Part shown: positions 25,946 through 34,381 of the stretch, one piece after another | Numbering within the stretch: the first letter of the stretch is position 1 | Layout of the letters: every line of letters begins with the position of its first letter | Source of the DNA: Roseateles_B sp041912595 | GTDB taxonomy: Bacteria; Pseudomonadota; Gammaproteobacteria; Burkholderiales; Burkholderiaceae_C | NCBI GenBank assembly: GCA_041912595.1 | Contig: JAYRMR010000001.1 | Coordinates: forward strand, 186,001-250,000 | Reading direction: 5' to 3' | DNA: 64,000 bases | Translations under genes and position numbers: made by a program | The notes under the pieces: model-generated | Databases searched by the model: none | The model's input: the letters and a program-made list of their open reading frames with translations, nothing else | What the model was told of the DNA's origin: nothing

Positions 25946-27259
25946 TCAGCGACCGAAAGGCCCCCACGTCGGCTCGCGCACATCGGCAGTGCTGGCGACG
26001 AGCTTGGCCTTGATGCGGCCATCCAGCGTGGTCGTCATGAGCACGTCCCGGCCGCCGGCGCGCGTGGCGTAGACGATCAGCTTGCCATTGGGCGCGAAGC
26101 TGGGGCTCTCGTCGTCGGTGGACTCGGTGATCTTCTGCGACTGCCCCGTCACGAGGTCCATCACGCACAGGCGGAAGGTCGAGCCGCCTTCGCGGGTGAT
26201 GAAGGCCATGGTCTTGCCGTCGGGGCTGATGGACGGGCTGATGTTGTAGCTGCCGTTGAAGGTGACGCGCTGGGCCTCGCCGCCCGTGGCCGGCATGCGG
26301 TAGATCTGGGGCGAGCCGCCGCGGTCGCTGACGAAGTAGATCTGCTGGCCGTCGGGGCTGTAGACCGGCTCGGTGTCGATCGCGCGGGTCTGGCTCAGGC
26401 GGCGCGGATCCCCGCCGTTGCGGCTGATGGTGAAGAGCTGCGAGCCGCCGGCCAGCGACAGCGTCAGCGCCAGGCGCTGCCCGTCCGGCGAGAAGGCCGG
26501 CGCGCTGTTGGAGCCGCGGAAATCGGCCAGCGCGCGGCGGCGGCCGGTGGAGAGGTCCTGCAGCCAGACCACGGCCTTGCGCGTCTCGAAGGACACGTAG
26601 GCGATCTCGCGCCCTTCCGGCGACCACGCCGGCGAGATGATGGGCTCGGGGCTGTTCAGCGCGATCTGGCCGCCCTCGCCGTCGGCGTCGGTGATGCGCA
26701 GCTGATAGCGCGGGCCGGTCTTGGTGACGTAGGCCATGCGGGTGGCGAAGACGCCGCGGTCGCCGGTGAGCTTCTGGTAGATGCTGTCGGCAATGCGGTG
26801 GGCCGCCAGGCGCACGTCGTCGGGATGCACGGCCTGGGCCTCGCCGCCCAGGTCCTGCCCGCGGACGACGTCCCAGAGCTTGTGACGCACATCGAGGCGG
26901 CCGTCGGCCAGGCGGGCGATGGAGCCCGCGGCCAGGGCATCGGCCTGCTTGCCGCGCCACTCGTTGAAGTTGGGGCTGATGGCTTCCGAGAGCCCGGCCG
27001 GCGTGGCCACGGAGCGGAACTGGCCGCTGCGCTCGAGGTCGGCCCGCACGATGGCGGCGACGGACTGGCCGGCCAGCGACTCATCCCGGAAATCGGCGAT
27101 GGCGATGGGGATCTGCGTACCGCCCACGCCGGAGATCTCGACGCGGAACTGGGCCAGGGCCGGCAGGCTGAAGGTGGCGGCGGAGGCCGCGGAGGACACC
27201 AGCAGGCGGCGGCGCAGCGGGTTGCTCGGGGGCTGGACGGGCAGGAGGGTGCGGTTCAT
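25946..27259 (-). CDS. tolB: Tol-Pal system periplasmic beta-propeller TolB
   Basis: TolB (437 residues) links TolA and Pal during envelope constriction. Its N-terminal signal has an RRRLLV twin-arginine-like pattern and a hydrophobic segment cut near ALAQF. The TolB N-domain (IPIAIADFRDESLAGQSVAAIVRADLERSGQFR) is followed by a propeller built of repeated WSPEGREIAYVS, FSPDGQRLAL, YSPDGQQIYFVSDRGG and ISPDGKTMAFITREGG blades. The tolQ, tolR and tolA genes are not beside it; upstream is the rng end. A 174-bp gap before pal may carry an internal promoter. Confidence 0.96.
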   Translation of the reverse strand: MNRTLLPVQPPSNPLRRRLLVSSAASAATFSLPALAQFRVEISGVGGTQIPIAIADFRDESLAGQSVAAIVRADLERSGQFRSVATPAGLSEAISPNFNEWRGKQADALAAGSIARLADGRLDVRHKLWDVVRGQDLGGEAQAVHPDDVRLAAHRIADSIYQKLTGDRGVFATRMAYVTKTGPRYQLRITDADGEGGQIALNSPEPIISPAWSPEGREIAYVSFETRKAVVWLQDLSTGRRRALADFRGSNSAPAFSPDGQRLALTLSLAGGSQLFTISRNGGDPRRLSQTRAIDTEPVYSPDGQQIYFVSDRGGSPQIYRMPATGGEAQRVTFNGSYNISPSISPDGKTMAFITREGGSTFRLCVMDLVTGQSQKITESTDDESPSFAPNGKLIVYATRAGGRDVLMTTTLDGRIKAKLVASTADVREPTWGPFGR

Positions 27260-27375
27260 CGGCGGGTCGGGAAGTCAGCGTTCGGGCGCAGCGCACGGCG
27301 GCTGCAAGGGCCGCCGGGACGCGCGCCCGGCAGCGGTCCGCCGATTGTGCCGCAGGCCGACTCCCCTGCCGGGAA

Positions 27376-28857
27376 TCACAGTAACACGATGTCGTAGTGC
27401 TCGGTCTGGTTGGTGGGCTCGGCCGTCAGGGAGATGGGCCGGCCGATGAAGTCCGAGAGGCCGGCCAGGTGCTGGCTCTCCTCGTCCAGCAGCATCTCGA
27501 CCACATTGGCCGCCGCCACCACGCGGAACTCCTTGGGCGCGAACTGCCGCGCCTCGCGCAGGATCTCCCGCATGATGTCGTAGCAGACCGAGCGCGCCGT
27601 CTTGACCTGGCCGCGGCCCTCGCAGGTCGGGCACGGCTCGCAGAGCATGCGCGCGAGCGACTCGCGGGTGCGCTTGCGGGTCATCTCGACGAGGCCCAGC
27701 TGCGTGAAGCCGCCCACCGTGACCTTGGTGCGGTCCTTGGCCAGCTGCTTGCGGAACTCCGACAGCACCGAGGCGCGGTGCTCCTCGCGGGTCATGTCGA
27801 TGAAGTCCACGATGATGATGCCGCCGAGGTTGCGCAGGCGCAGCTGCCGGGCGATGGCGCCGGCCGCCTCGAGGTTGGTCTTGAAGATCGTGTCGTCGAA
27901 GTTGCGCGCGCCGACGAAGCCGCCGGTGTTGACGTCGATCGTCGTCATCGCCTCGGTCTGGTCGATGATGAGGTAGCCGCCCGACTTCAGGTCCACGCGG
28001 CGCGCCAGGGCGCGGTCGATCTCGCCGTCGATGTTGTGGAGGTCGAAGATGGGCCGCTCGCCGCGGTAGTGCTCGAGCTTGGCCACGGCGGCGGGCATGT
28101 ACATCTCGCCGAAGCCGTGCAGCACCTCGTACTGCATGCGGGAGTCGATGCGGATGGAGCCGGTGCGCTCGCTCACCAGGTCGCGCAGCACGCGCTCGAC
28201 GAGGCTCAGGTCCTGATGCAGCAGCGTGCCCGGCGGCGAGCGGAAGCTGCGCTCGCGGATCGTCGCCCAGGTCTTGCGCAGGTAGGCGATGTCGGAGCCC
28301 AGCTCCTCGTCGCTGGCGTCCTCGGCATTGGTGCGCAGGATGAAGCCCCCGCCGCCGCCCTCGTCCGCCTTGCCCACCAGCGCCTGCATGCGCTGGCGCA
28401 GCTGCTCGCGGGTCTCCGGCGAGCCGATCTTCTGGGAGATGCCGATGTGCTCGTCCTGCGGCAGGTGCACGAGCATGCGCCCGGCGATCGAGATCTGCGT
28501 GGACAAGCGCGCGCCCTTGGTGCCGATGGGGTCCTTGATGACCTGCACCGTCAAGGCCTGACCCTCGAAGACCAGGCGCTCGATGGGCGTGGGCGTGCCG
28601 TTCTCGGCGTGGTGGCCGCGGCCCGTCTGGCCGGCGATGTGGAGGTCGGCCACATGCAGGAAGGCGGCGCGCTCCAGGCCGATGTCGATGAAGGCCGACT
28701 GCATGCCCGGCAGCACGCGCGCCACCCGGCCGGAGTAGACGTTGCCGACCAGGCCGCGCTCCAGGGTGCGTTCGACGTGCAGCTCCTGCACTGCGCCGTT
28801 CTCGACCACGGCGACGCGGGTCTCCTGGGGGGACCAGTTGATGAGGATGTCTTCCAT
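27376..28857 (-). CDS. rng: ribonuclease G
   Basis: RNase G (493 residues) is an endoribonuclease of the RNase E family that matures the 5' end of 16S rRNA and cuts mRNAs. The N-terminal S1 domain starts at GLVGNVYSGRVARVLPGMQSAFIDIG; the 5' sensor and DNase I-like parts follow, with NTGGFVGARNFDDTI and VDFIDMTREEHRASVLSEF carrying the Mg ligands. The zinc link is CEPCPTCEGRGQV. It starts with an ATG at 28857; the longer GTG-type frame upstream is not needed. It is last in the yebC-purD-...-maf-rng operon. Confidence 0.95.
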   Translation of the reverse strand: MEDILINWSPQETRVAVVENGAVQELHVERTLERGLVGNVYSGRVARVLPGMQSAFIDIGLERAAFLHVADLHIAGQTGRGHHAENGTPTPIERLVFEGQALTVQVIKDPIGTKGARLSTQISIAGRMLVHLPQDEHIGISQKIGSPETREQLRQRMQALVGKADEGGGGGFILRTNAEDASDEELGSDIAYLRKTWATIRERSFRSPPGTLLHQDLSLVERVLRDLVSERTGSIRIDSRMQYEVLHGFGEMYMPAAVAKLEHYRGERPIFDLHNIDGEIDRALARRVDLKSGGYLIIDQTEAMTTIDVNTGGFVGARNFDDTIFKTNLEAAGAIARQLRLRNLGGIIIVDFIDMTREEHRASVLSEFRKQLAKDRTKVTVGGFTQLGLVEMTRKRTRESLARMLCEPCPTCEGRGQVKTARSVCYDIMREILREARQFAPKEFRVVAAANVVEMLLDEESQHLAGLSDFIGRPISLTAEPTNQTEHYDIVLL

Positions 28858-28943
28858 TGCTTGGGCTCCAGCGCTCGCGCCAGCAGTGGGCATCACCGCT
28901 GGCGCCAGCGTTCGAGGCGGCGCGTTGCGCGTCGGCGCAAGAC

Positions 28944-28967
28944 CTGACCCCATCATGCCAGGGTCAG
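28944..28967. repeat. small hairpin with REP-like GCAAGACCTGACCCC in the maf-rng gap
   Basis: CTGACCC and GGGTCAG form a perfect 7-bp inverted repeat with a 10-bp loop. The left arm belongs to a 15-mer GCAAGACCTGACCCC (28937-28951), which recurs with small changes elsewhere in this window. It lies in the 146-bp gap between maf and rng. Confidence 0.4.
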
Positions 28968-29003
28968 AACGGCAGGCGCCGCCCCTGTCAGGCTATCAGG
29001 CCG

Positions 29004-29606
29004 TCAGACCTTCAAGCCGAACTCCGCCAGCAGCTGTGCGGTCTCGTGAAGAGGCAGGCCCATGATGCCTGAATAGCTGCCGGCGATGTGGGAAATCCAG
29101 GCGGCAGCCTGGCTCTGGATGGCGTACGCGCCGGCCTTGCCCATGGGCTCGCCGCTGGCGGCGTAGCGGCGCAGGGCTTCGTCGTCGACAACCGCGAAAC
29201 GCACCGTCGAGACACTGACGCGCAGCGCGCGGCGCGCGCCCTCGCCCACCGCCACGGCCGTCAGCACGCGATGCTCCTGGCCGTTCAGGCAGCGCAGTGT
29301 CGCGAGCGCATCGGCCGCATCGAGGGGCTTGCCGAGGATGCGGCCTCCCAGCGCCACCGTGGTGTCGGAGCACAGCACCGGCGCCTCGGGCAGGCCGCGG
29401 CGCTGCCGTCGCGCCAGGGCGGCGTCGAGCTTGGCCAGGGTCACGCGCTGCACGTAGGCATCGGGGCTCTCGCCCTCGCGCTCGGCCTCGAGGGCTTCCG
29501 CGTCCTCGTCGGCACCGGGCAGCAGCAGCTCGTGCCGCACGCCGATCTGCTCCAGCAGCTGGCGGCGGCGCGGGCTCTGCGACGCCAGGTAGATGAACTC
29601 CGCCAT
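29004..29606 (-). CDS. maf: Maf-family nucleoside triphosphate pyrophosphatase
   Basis: Maf proteins (200 residues here) hydrolyse dTTP/UTP or m7GTP-type nucleotides, acting in house cleaning and division. The signature LASQSPRRRQLLEQIG opens the protein; VLCSDTTVALGGRILGKP and the SGEPMGKAGAYAIQSQAAAWISHIAGSYSGIMGLPL stretch follow. The subfamily (YceF or YhdE type) cannot be settled by eye. The ATG at 29606 follows AGTGAGGCCC; a GTG three codons earlier (29615) is possible and would overlap the rlmH stop. Confidence 0.93.
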   Translation of the reverse strand: MAEFIYLASQSPRRRQLLEQIGVRHELLLPGADEDAEALEAEREGESPDAYVQRVTLAKLDAALARRQRRGLPEAPVLCSDTTVALGGRILGKPLDAADALATLRCLNGQEHRVLTAVAVGEGARRALRVSVSTVRFAVVDDEALRRYAASGEPMGKAGAYAIQSQAAAWISHIAGSYSGIMGLPLHETAQLLAEFGLKV

Positions 29607-29611
29607 GGGCC

Positions 29612-30079
29612 TCACTCGCGGTGGTAGGGGTGGCCTTCCATCACGGACCAGGCCCGGTAGAGGGCCTCGGCCAGCAGCACGCGCACGAAGGCGTGCGGCA
29701 GCGTGAGATCGGAAAGTCGCAGCAGCTCGTCGGCCTTGGCCTTGAGATCGGGATGCAGGCCGTCCGGGCCGCCGATGAAGATGGCGACGTCGCGGCCGTC
29801 GCCCTTCCAGCGCTCCAGGCGTTCGGCCAGCTGCTTGGTCGTGACGCGATCGCCCCGCTCATCCAGCACGATGCGCCGCACGCTCTTGGGCAGCGCCGCC
29901 TCCAGCCGCTGGCCTTCCGCGGCCATCAGCTGCTCGGTGCTCTTGCCGCCCCGGGGCTCGGCCTTGACGGCCTTGAGCTCCAGGCGCATTTCCGGGGGGA
30001 AACGCTTGGCGAAGTCCTCGTAGGCCTCGTCCGCCCAGCCGGGCTGACGCTGGCCCACGGCCATCAGCAGGAGGCGCAT
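29612..30079 (-). CDS. rlmH: 23S rRNA pseudouridine-1915 N3-methyltransferase RlmH
   Basis: RlmH (155 residues) is a SPOUT methyltransferase that methylates pseudouridine 1915 in helix 69 of 23S rRNA. The family pattern is complete: LLLMAVGQRQPGWADEAYEDFAKRF at the start, DERGDRVTTKQLAERLE, IFIGGPDGLHPDLKAKAD and the C-terminal LPHAFVRVLLAEALYRAWSVMEGHPYHRE. It starts 3 bp after the rsfS stop, in the usual rsfS-rlmH order. Confidence 0.96.
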   Translation of the reverse strand: MRLLLMAVGQRQPGWADEAYEDFAKRFPPEMRLELKAVKAEPRGGKSTEQLMAAEGQRLEAALPKSVRRIVLDERGDRVTTKQLAERLERWKGDGRDVAIFIGGPDGLHPDLKAKADELLRLSDLTLPHAFVRVLLAEALYRAWSVMEGHPYHRE

Positions 30080-30082
30080 GCC

Positions 30083-30850
30083 TTACTTGGCGGCCTTCTT
30101 GGCGGCGGGCCGCTTGGCTGCGGGCTTGGCGGCCGGCTTGGCAGCCGACTTCACCGGGGCGCGCTTGGCCGCCGGCTTGGCCGCGGCCTTCACCGGCGCC
30201 TTCTTGGCGGCCGGCTTCTTGCTGCCGACCTTCACCGTCACGGCTTCCTTGGTGCGCGGGCTCAGCTCGGTGCTGCGGCGCTTGGCCGGGGCCTTTGCGG
30301 CAGTCTTGGCAGCAGGCTTGGCCGCGGCGACCTTGGTGCCCGTGGTCTTGGTGGCGGCCTTCTTCGCGGCCGGCTTCTTGACGGCGGCCTTCATGCCGGC
30401 GGTCTCCTCGCTGACGGCCTTGGCGGCCGGCTTCTTCGCGGCGGACTTCTTCGCGGGCTTGTCGTCGCTCGCATCCTCGGAGGCCTTGACCAGCTTGGTC
30501 TCGCCCGTGGCGACCTTCAGCTTGACGGGCTTGCCGCCCCAGATTTCCTCGAGGTGGTAGTACTCGCGGATGGCCGGCTGCATCACGTGCACGACGGCGG
30601 CGCCGCAGTCCACGATGATCCATTCGCCGTTGTCCTCGCCCTCGGTGCGCATCACGGCCATGCCGCGGCCCTTGACGGTCTCGCGAACGCTGGAAGCCAG
30701 GGCCTTGGTCTGACGGTTGCTCGTGCCAGAGGCGATGATCACGCGCTCGAACAGGGGCGAGAGGTGCTCCGTGTTGAAGACGACGATGTCTTGCGCCTTG
30801 ACGTCTTCCAAACCATCGACGATGGCTCGCTGCAGTTTACGAATGTCCAT
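30083..30850 (-). CDS. rsfS: ribosome silencing factor RsfS with a histone H1-like Lys/Ala/Pro tail
   Basis: The N-terminal 115 residues are a complete RsfS domain (LEDVKAQDIVVFN ... IIASGTSNRQTKALASSVRE ... GEDNGEWIIVDCGAAVVHVMQPAIREYYHLEEIWGG). RsfS binds ribosomal protein L14 and blocks joining of the 50S and 30S subunits in slow growth. About 135 residues follow that are extremely rich in Lys, Ala and Pro, with PAKKAA/KPAAK repeats like histone H1 or AlgP tails. Typical RsfS proteins stop near 105-130 residues. The tail likely binds nucleic acid (rRNA or DNA), which is inference. The gene starts directly after the nadD stop. Confidence 0.93.
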   Translation of the reverse strand: MDIRKLQRAIVDGLEDVKAQDIVVFNTEHLSPLFERVIIASGTSNRQTKALASSVRETVKGRGMAVMRTEGEDNGEWIIVDCGAAVVHVMQPAIREYYHLEEIWGGKPVKLKVATGETKLVKASEDASDDKPAKKSAAKKPAAKAVSEETAGMKAAVKKPAAKKAATKTTGTKVAAAKPAAKTAAKAPAKRRSTELSPRTKEAVTVKVGSKKPAAKKAPVKAAAKPAAKRAPVKSAAKPAAKPAAKRPAAKKAAK

Positions 30851-31486
30851 TCAGTGCTCGCTGTAAAGACGGTGCTGGGCAATATAGCGCGCAACCCCGT
30901 CGCCCACCATGGGCGTGATGTCCTCGCCACGCCGGCATTGCCCGCGCACGAGGGTGGAGGAAATCTCCAGGGCCGGCATGTCCAGCCGGACCACGCGATG
31001 AGCCACCGCCGCCACCTCGGGCGCCGCGCTCACCGCCTGACCCGCCCGGGCCGCGACGGCCAGGGTGAGTCGATTCAACAGATCCTGCCAGCGATGCCAG
31101 CTGGCGAGGCGCGCGTACTGGTCCTGGCCGATGACCAGGAACCATTCGCGCCGCTGTGGAAAGCGCGACTGCAGCGCCTCCACGGTGTCGATCATGTAGC
31201 TCGGGCCCGGACGGTCGAGCTCCGTGGTGTCGACCACGAAACGCGGCTCGTCCGCGACCAGCGCCTGCACCATCGCCAGGCGGTGCGCCGACGAGGCCAG
31301 CGTCCGGCCCGTCTTCTGCCAGGGCTGCCCCGCCGGCAGCCAGCGCAGCGCCGCCAGGCCCAGCTGTTGCAGGGCCGTGCGCGCGAGGCTCAGGTGCGCG
31401 AGGTGCGGCGGGTCGAAGGAGCCACCGAACAGCCCCACGGGGCCGGCACTGCCGGTGCCCGTGGCGGTGTCCGGGCTCAGAGCCAT
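30851..31486 (-). CDS. nadD: nicotinate-nucleotide adenylyltransferase NadD
   Basis: NadD (211 residues) joins nicotinate mononucleotide and ATP to give deamido-NAD in NAD synthesis. The nucleotidyltransferase motif GLFGGSFDPPHLAHL lies near the N-terminus and ISSTLVRGQCRRGEDI at the end. Its start overlaps the 3' end of hemF by 10 bp and its stop abuts the rsfS start, the usual nadD-rsfS arrangement. Confidence 0.96.
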   Translation of the reverse strand: MALSPDTATGTGSAGPVGLFGGSFDPPHLAHLSLARTALQQLGLAALRWLPAGQPWQKTGRTLASSAHRLAMVQALVADEPRFVVDTTELDRPGPSYMIDTVEALQSRFPQRREWFLVIGQDQYARLASWHRWQDLLNRLTLAVAARAGQAVSAAPEVAAVAHRVVRLDMPALEISSTLVRGQCRRGEDITPMVGDGVARYIAQHRLYSEH

Positions 31487-32412
31487 AGATGCGTGGCCTT
31501 CTCGCTCGCCCAGTCGCGCGGGCGGAGGAAGTCGGTGTAGAGCCGCGCCTCGGGCGTGCCCTCCTCCGGATGCCAGTCATAGCGCCACTTCACGAGCGGC
31601 GGCATGGACATCAGGATGGACTCGGTGCGCCCGCCCGACTGCAGGCCGAACAGCGTGCCGCGGTCGAAGACGAGGTTGAACTCGACGTAGCGGCCGCGCC
31701 GGTAGGCCTGGAAGTCGCGCTCGCGCTCGCCATAGGCCAGGCCCTGGCGGCGCTCGACGATGGGCGCGTAGGCCGGCAGGAAGGCGTCGCCCACGGACTG
31801 CATCAGGCCGAAGGCCGCGTCGAAGCCGCCCTCGGCGTGGTCGTCGAAGAAGATGCCGCCGATGCCGCGCGGCTCGTTGCGGTGCTTCAGGAAGAAGTAG
31901 TCGTCGCACCACTGCTTGAAGCGCGGGTAGTGCTGGGCGCCGTGCGGCTCCAGCGCGGCCTGGCAGGTGCGGTGGAAGTGCTGGGCGTCGCGCTCGAAGC
32001 CGTAGTAGGGCGTGAGGTCCATGCCGCCGCCGAACCAGACCACGGGCTCCGCGCCTGCCGGCAGGGCCGCGAACATGCGCACGTTCATGTGGACCGTGGG
32101 CACGAAGGGATTGTGCGGATGCAGGACCAGGGACACGCCCATGGCCTCGAAGGGCGCGCCGGCCAGCTCGGGCCGGTGCTGCGTGGCCGAGGGGGGCAAG
32201 ACCCGACCCCGCACATGCGAGAAGTTGCAGCCGCCGCGCTCGAAGAGGCCGCCGTTCTCGATCAGGCGCGTCAGGCCGTCGCCCTCCAGGCGCCCGCCGG
32301 GCTCGCGTTCCCAGCCGTCGGTGATGAAGGGCTGGCCATCGAGCTGCTCCAGCCCGTGGATGATGCGCTGCTGCAGTCCCAGCAGGTAGTCGCGCACCAG
32401 CTGTGTGTTCAT
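31477..32412 (-). CDS. hemF: oxygen-dependent coproporphyrinogen III oxidase HemF
   Basis: HemF (311 residues) converts coproporphyrinogen III to protoporphyrinogen IX with O2 in heme synthesis, which indicates aerobic life. Family landmarks are GCNFSHVRG, MGVSLVLHPHNPFVPTVHMNVRMF, WFGGGMDLTPYYGF, FFDDHAEGGFDAAF and YVEFNLVFDRGTLFGLQSGGRTESILMSMPP. The start is the ATG at 32412. It overlaps the stop of the upstream acyltransferase (ATGA) and the start of nadD. Confidence 0.97.
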   Translation of the reverse strand: MNTQLVRDYLLGLQQRIIHGLEQLDGQPFITDGWEREPGGRLEGDGLTRLIENGGLFERGGCNFSHVRGRVLPPSATQHRPELAGAPFEAMGVSLVLHPHNPFVPTVHMNVRMFAALPAGAEPVVWFGGGMDLTPYYGFERDAQHFHRTCQAALEPHGAQHYPRFKQWCDDYFFLKHRNEPRGIGGIFFDDHAEGGFDAAFGLMQSVGDAFLPAYAPIVERRQGLAYGERERDFQAYRRGRYVEFNLVFDRGTLFGLQSGGRTESILMSMPPLVKWRYDWHPEEGTPEARLYTDFLRPRDWASEKATHLWL

Positions 32413-33089
32413 CGCTTGGAGCCTTTCAGGGTGATCGGGCTGGCCTGGTCGGGCCGCTTGCCCTTCACGGGGGCCAGGTATTGCGCGAAGTGGGCGAAGT
32501 CCCGCTCGGGCTGGCCGCACAGCTGCACGAAATGGGTGAGGTCGACCACCCGGCGCTCGAAGTCGAAATAGGCGAGGCCCACCGGGATGCCGGCCTGGAC
32601 CGCCACGTGGTAGGCGCCGGAGCGCCAGCCGTCGGTCCGCGAGCGCGTGCCCTCGGGCGCCAGCGCGAGCCAGAAGTCCTGCTGGCGCTGCTGCGCCGCG
32701 CGCACCTGGGCCACGGTGTCCGCCACCACGCCGTTGGCGCTGGATCGCTCCACCGGGATGCCCCCGATCCAGCGCACCCAGGCGCCGAAGACGGGCAGCT
32801 TGAACAGCGAGTCCTTGCCCCAGAACTTCAGCTCCAGCCCCAGGCCCCACTTGGCCAGGACGCCGATGACGAAGTCCCAGTTGGAGGTGTGGGGGTAGAC
32901 CATGATCACCCCCTGACGCGCCGGCAGGCCGCTGTACAGGAGGCGCCAGCCGAAGAGACGCAGGAGGCCGCGCGCCAGCCGGCTGCCCGGCCGGCGCAGG
33001 CGCTCGCCGCCCTCGATCACACGGGGCATGCCGGGCTGGCCGTCGGGCGAGCTGGGAACGAAGGTCGACACGGTGGGGGTGCTGCTCAT
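32409..33089 (-). CDS. 1-acylglycerol-3-phosphate acyltransferase-like protein (PlsC family)
   Basis: The 226-residue LPLAT-family protein has the acyltransferase block I region YPHTSNWDFVIGVLAKWG, where the usual HX4D is HTSNWD (His and Asp in place). The block III region APEGTRSRTDGWRSGAYHVAVQAG follows. It likely transfers an acyl chain to a lysophospholipid. A paralogue lies at 49409-49999 (shared HTSNWDL/F, GGIXVXR and PEGTRS segments). It sits between purD and hemF with a 4-bp overlap at hemF, so it is part of the large operon. Confidence 0.88.
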   Translation of the reverse strand: MSSTPTVSTFVPSSPDGQPGMPRVIEGGERLRRPGSRLARGLLRLFGWRLLYSGLPARQGVIMVYPHTSNWDFVIGVLAKWGLGLELKFWGKDSLFKLPVFGAWVRWIGGIPVERSSANGVVADTVAQVRAAQQRQQDFWLALAPEGTRSRTDGWRSGAYHVAVQAGIPVGLAYFDFERRVVDLTHFVQLCGQPERDFAHFAQYLAPVKGKRPDQASPITLKGSKR

Positions 33090-33100
33090 GGAACGGTCGT

Positions 33101-34381
33101 TCAGCGCTTGATGGCGCGGTAGCCGATGTCCTGGCGGCACTGCATGCCGTCGAACTGGATGCCGTGCAGCGCCTGGTAGGCCCGCTGCTGGGCGGTGCGC
33201 ACCGATTCGCCCAGCGCCGTCACGCACAGCACGCGGCCGCCGTTGGTGAGCAGCTGCCCGTCCTTCTCCACCGTGCCGGCCTGGAAGACGATGGCATCCT
33301 CAGTCTCGGCAGGCAGGCCGGTGATCACGTCGCCCTTGCGCGGGTTCAGCGGATAGCCCTCCGCGGCCATCACCACGCCCAGCGCCACGCGGCGATCCCA
33401 TTGCAGCTCGACCTGGTCCAGCGTGCCGTCCGTGGCGTGCAGGAGCACCTCGAACAGATCGCTCTTGAGGCGCATCATGATGGGCTGGGTCTCCGGGTCG
33501 CCCATGCGGGTGTTGAACTCGACGGTGCGGGGCTGGCCCTGGTCGTCGATCATCAGCCCGGCGTAGAGGAAGCCGGTGAAGGGGATGCCGTCGCGCGCCA
33601 TGCCCTGGATCGTGGGCATGATGATCTCGTGCATGGCCTTGGCATGGACGTTGGGCGTCACGACGGGCGCGGGCGAGTAGGCGCCCATGCCGCCGGTGTT
33701 CGGGCCCTCGTCCTTGTCGAGCAGGCGCTTGTGGTCCTGGCTGGTGGCCAGGGGCACGACGTTGCGGCCGTCGCACAGCACGATGAAGCTGGCTTCCTCG
33801 CCCTGCAGGAACTGCTCGATGACGACGCGCGCGCCGCCTTCGTTGTGGACCACGCCGAGCTTGTTGTCCTCGAGGATCCAGTCGATGGCCTCGTGCGCCT
33901 CGGGCAGCGTCATGGCCACGACCACGCCCTTGCCCGCGGCCAGGCCGTCCGCCTTGATCACGATGGGCGCGCCCTGCGCATCCACGTAGGCATGGGCGGC
34001 GGCGGCATCGCTGAAGGTCTCGTAGGCGGCCGTGGGAATGCCATGGCGCTTCATGAAGTCCTTGGCGAAGGCCTTGCTCGATTCCAGCTGCGCGGCGGCC
34101 TTGGTGGCGCCGAAGATGCGCAGGCCGCGCGCGCGGAACTCGTCGACCACGCCGGCCGCCAGGAAGGCCTCGGGGCCCACGACCGTCAGCGCGATCTTCT
34201 CGGCCTGCGCGAAGTCGGCCAGGGCCTTGACGTCGCTGAGGGCCACGTTCTGCAGGCGCGGGTCCTGCGCGGTGCCGCCGTTGCCGGGGGCCACATAGAC
34301 CTGGCTCACGCGCTCGCTCTGCGAGAGCTTCCAGGCCAGGGCGTGTTCGCGGCCGCCGTTGCCGAGGACGAGGACCTTCAT
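33101..34381 (-). CDS. purD: phosphoribosylamine-glycine ligase PurD
   Basis: PurD (426 residues) is the ATP-grasp enzyme that makes glycinamide ribonucleotide in purine synthesis. The N-terminus MKVLVLGNGGREHALAWKL is diagnostic; VVGPEAFLAAGVVDEFRARGLRIFG, IKADGLAAGKGVVVA, DEGPNTGGMGAYSPAP and the metal-binding RTVEFNTRMGDPETQPIMMRL complete the family pattern. The coding region begins 4 bases inside the yebC stop (overlap), consistent with one transcript. Confidence 0.97.
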   Translation of the reverse strand: MKVLVLGNGGREHALAWKLSQSERVSQVYVAPGNGGTAQDPRLQNVALSDVKALADFAQAEKIALTVVGPEAFLAAGVVDEFRARGLRIFGATKAAAQLESSKAFAKDFMKRHGIPTAAYETFSDAAAAHAYVDAQGAPIVIKADGLAAGKGVVVAMTLPEAHEAIDWILEDNKLGVVHNEGGARVVIEQFLQGEEASFIVLCDGRNVVPLATSQDHKRLLDKDEGPNTGGMGAYSPAPVVTPNVHAKAMHEIIMPTIQGMARDGIPFTGFLYAGLMIDDQGQPRTVEFNTRMGDPETQPIMMRLKSDLFEVLLHATDGTLDQVELQWDRRVALGVVMAAEGYPLNPRKGDVITGLPAETEDAIVFQAGTVEKDGQLLTNGGRVLCVTALGESVRTAQQRAYQALHGIQFDGMQCRQDIGYRAIKR

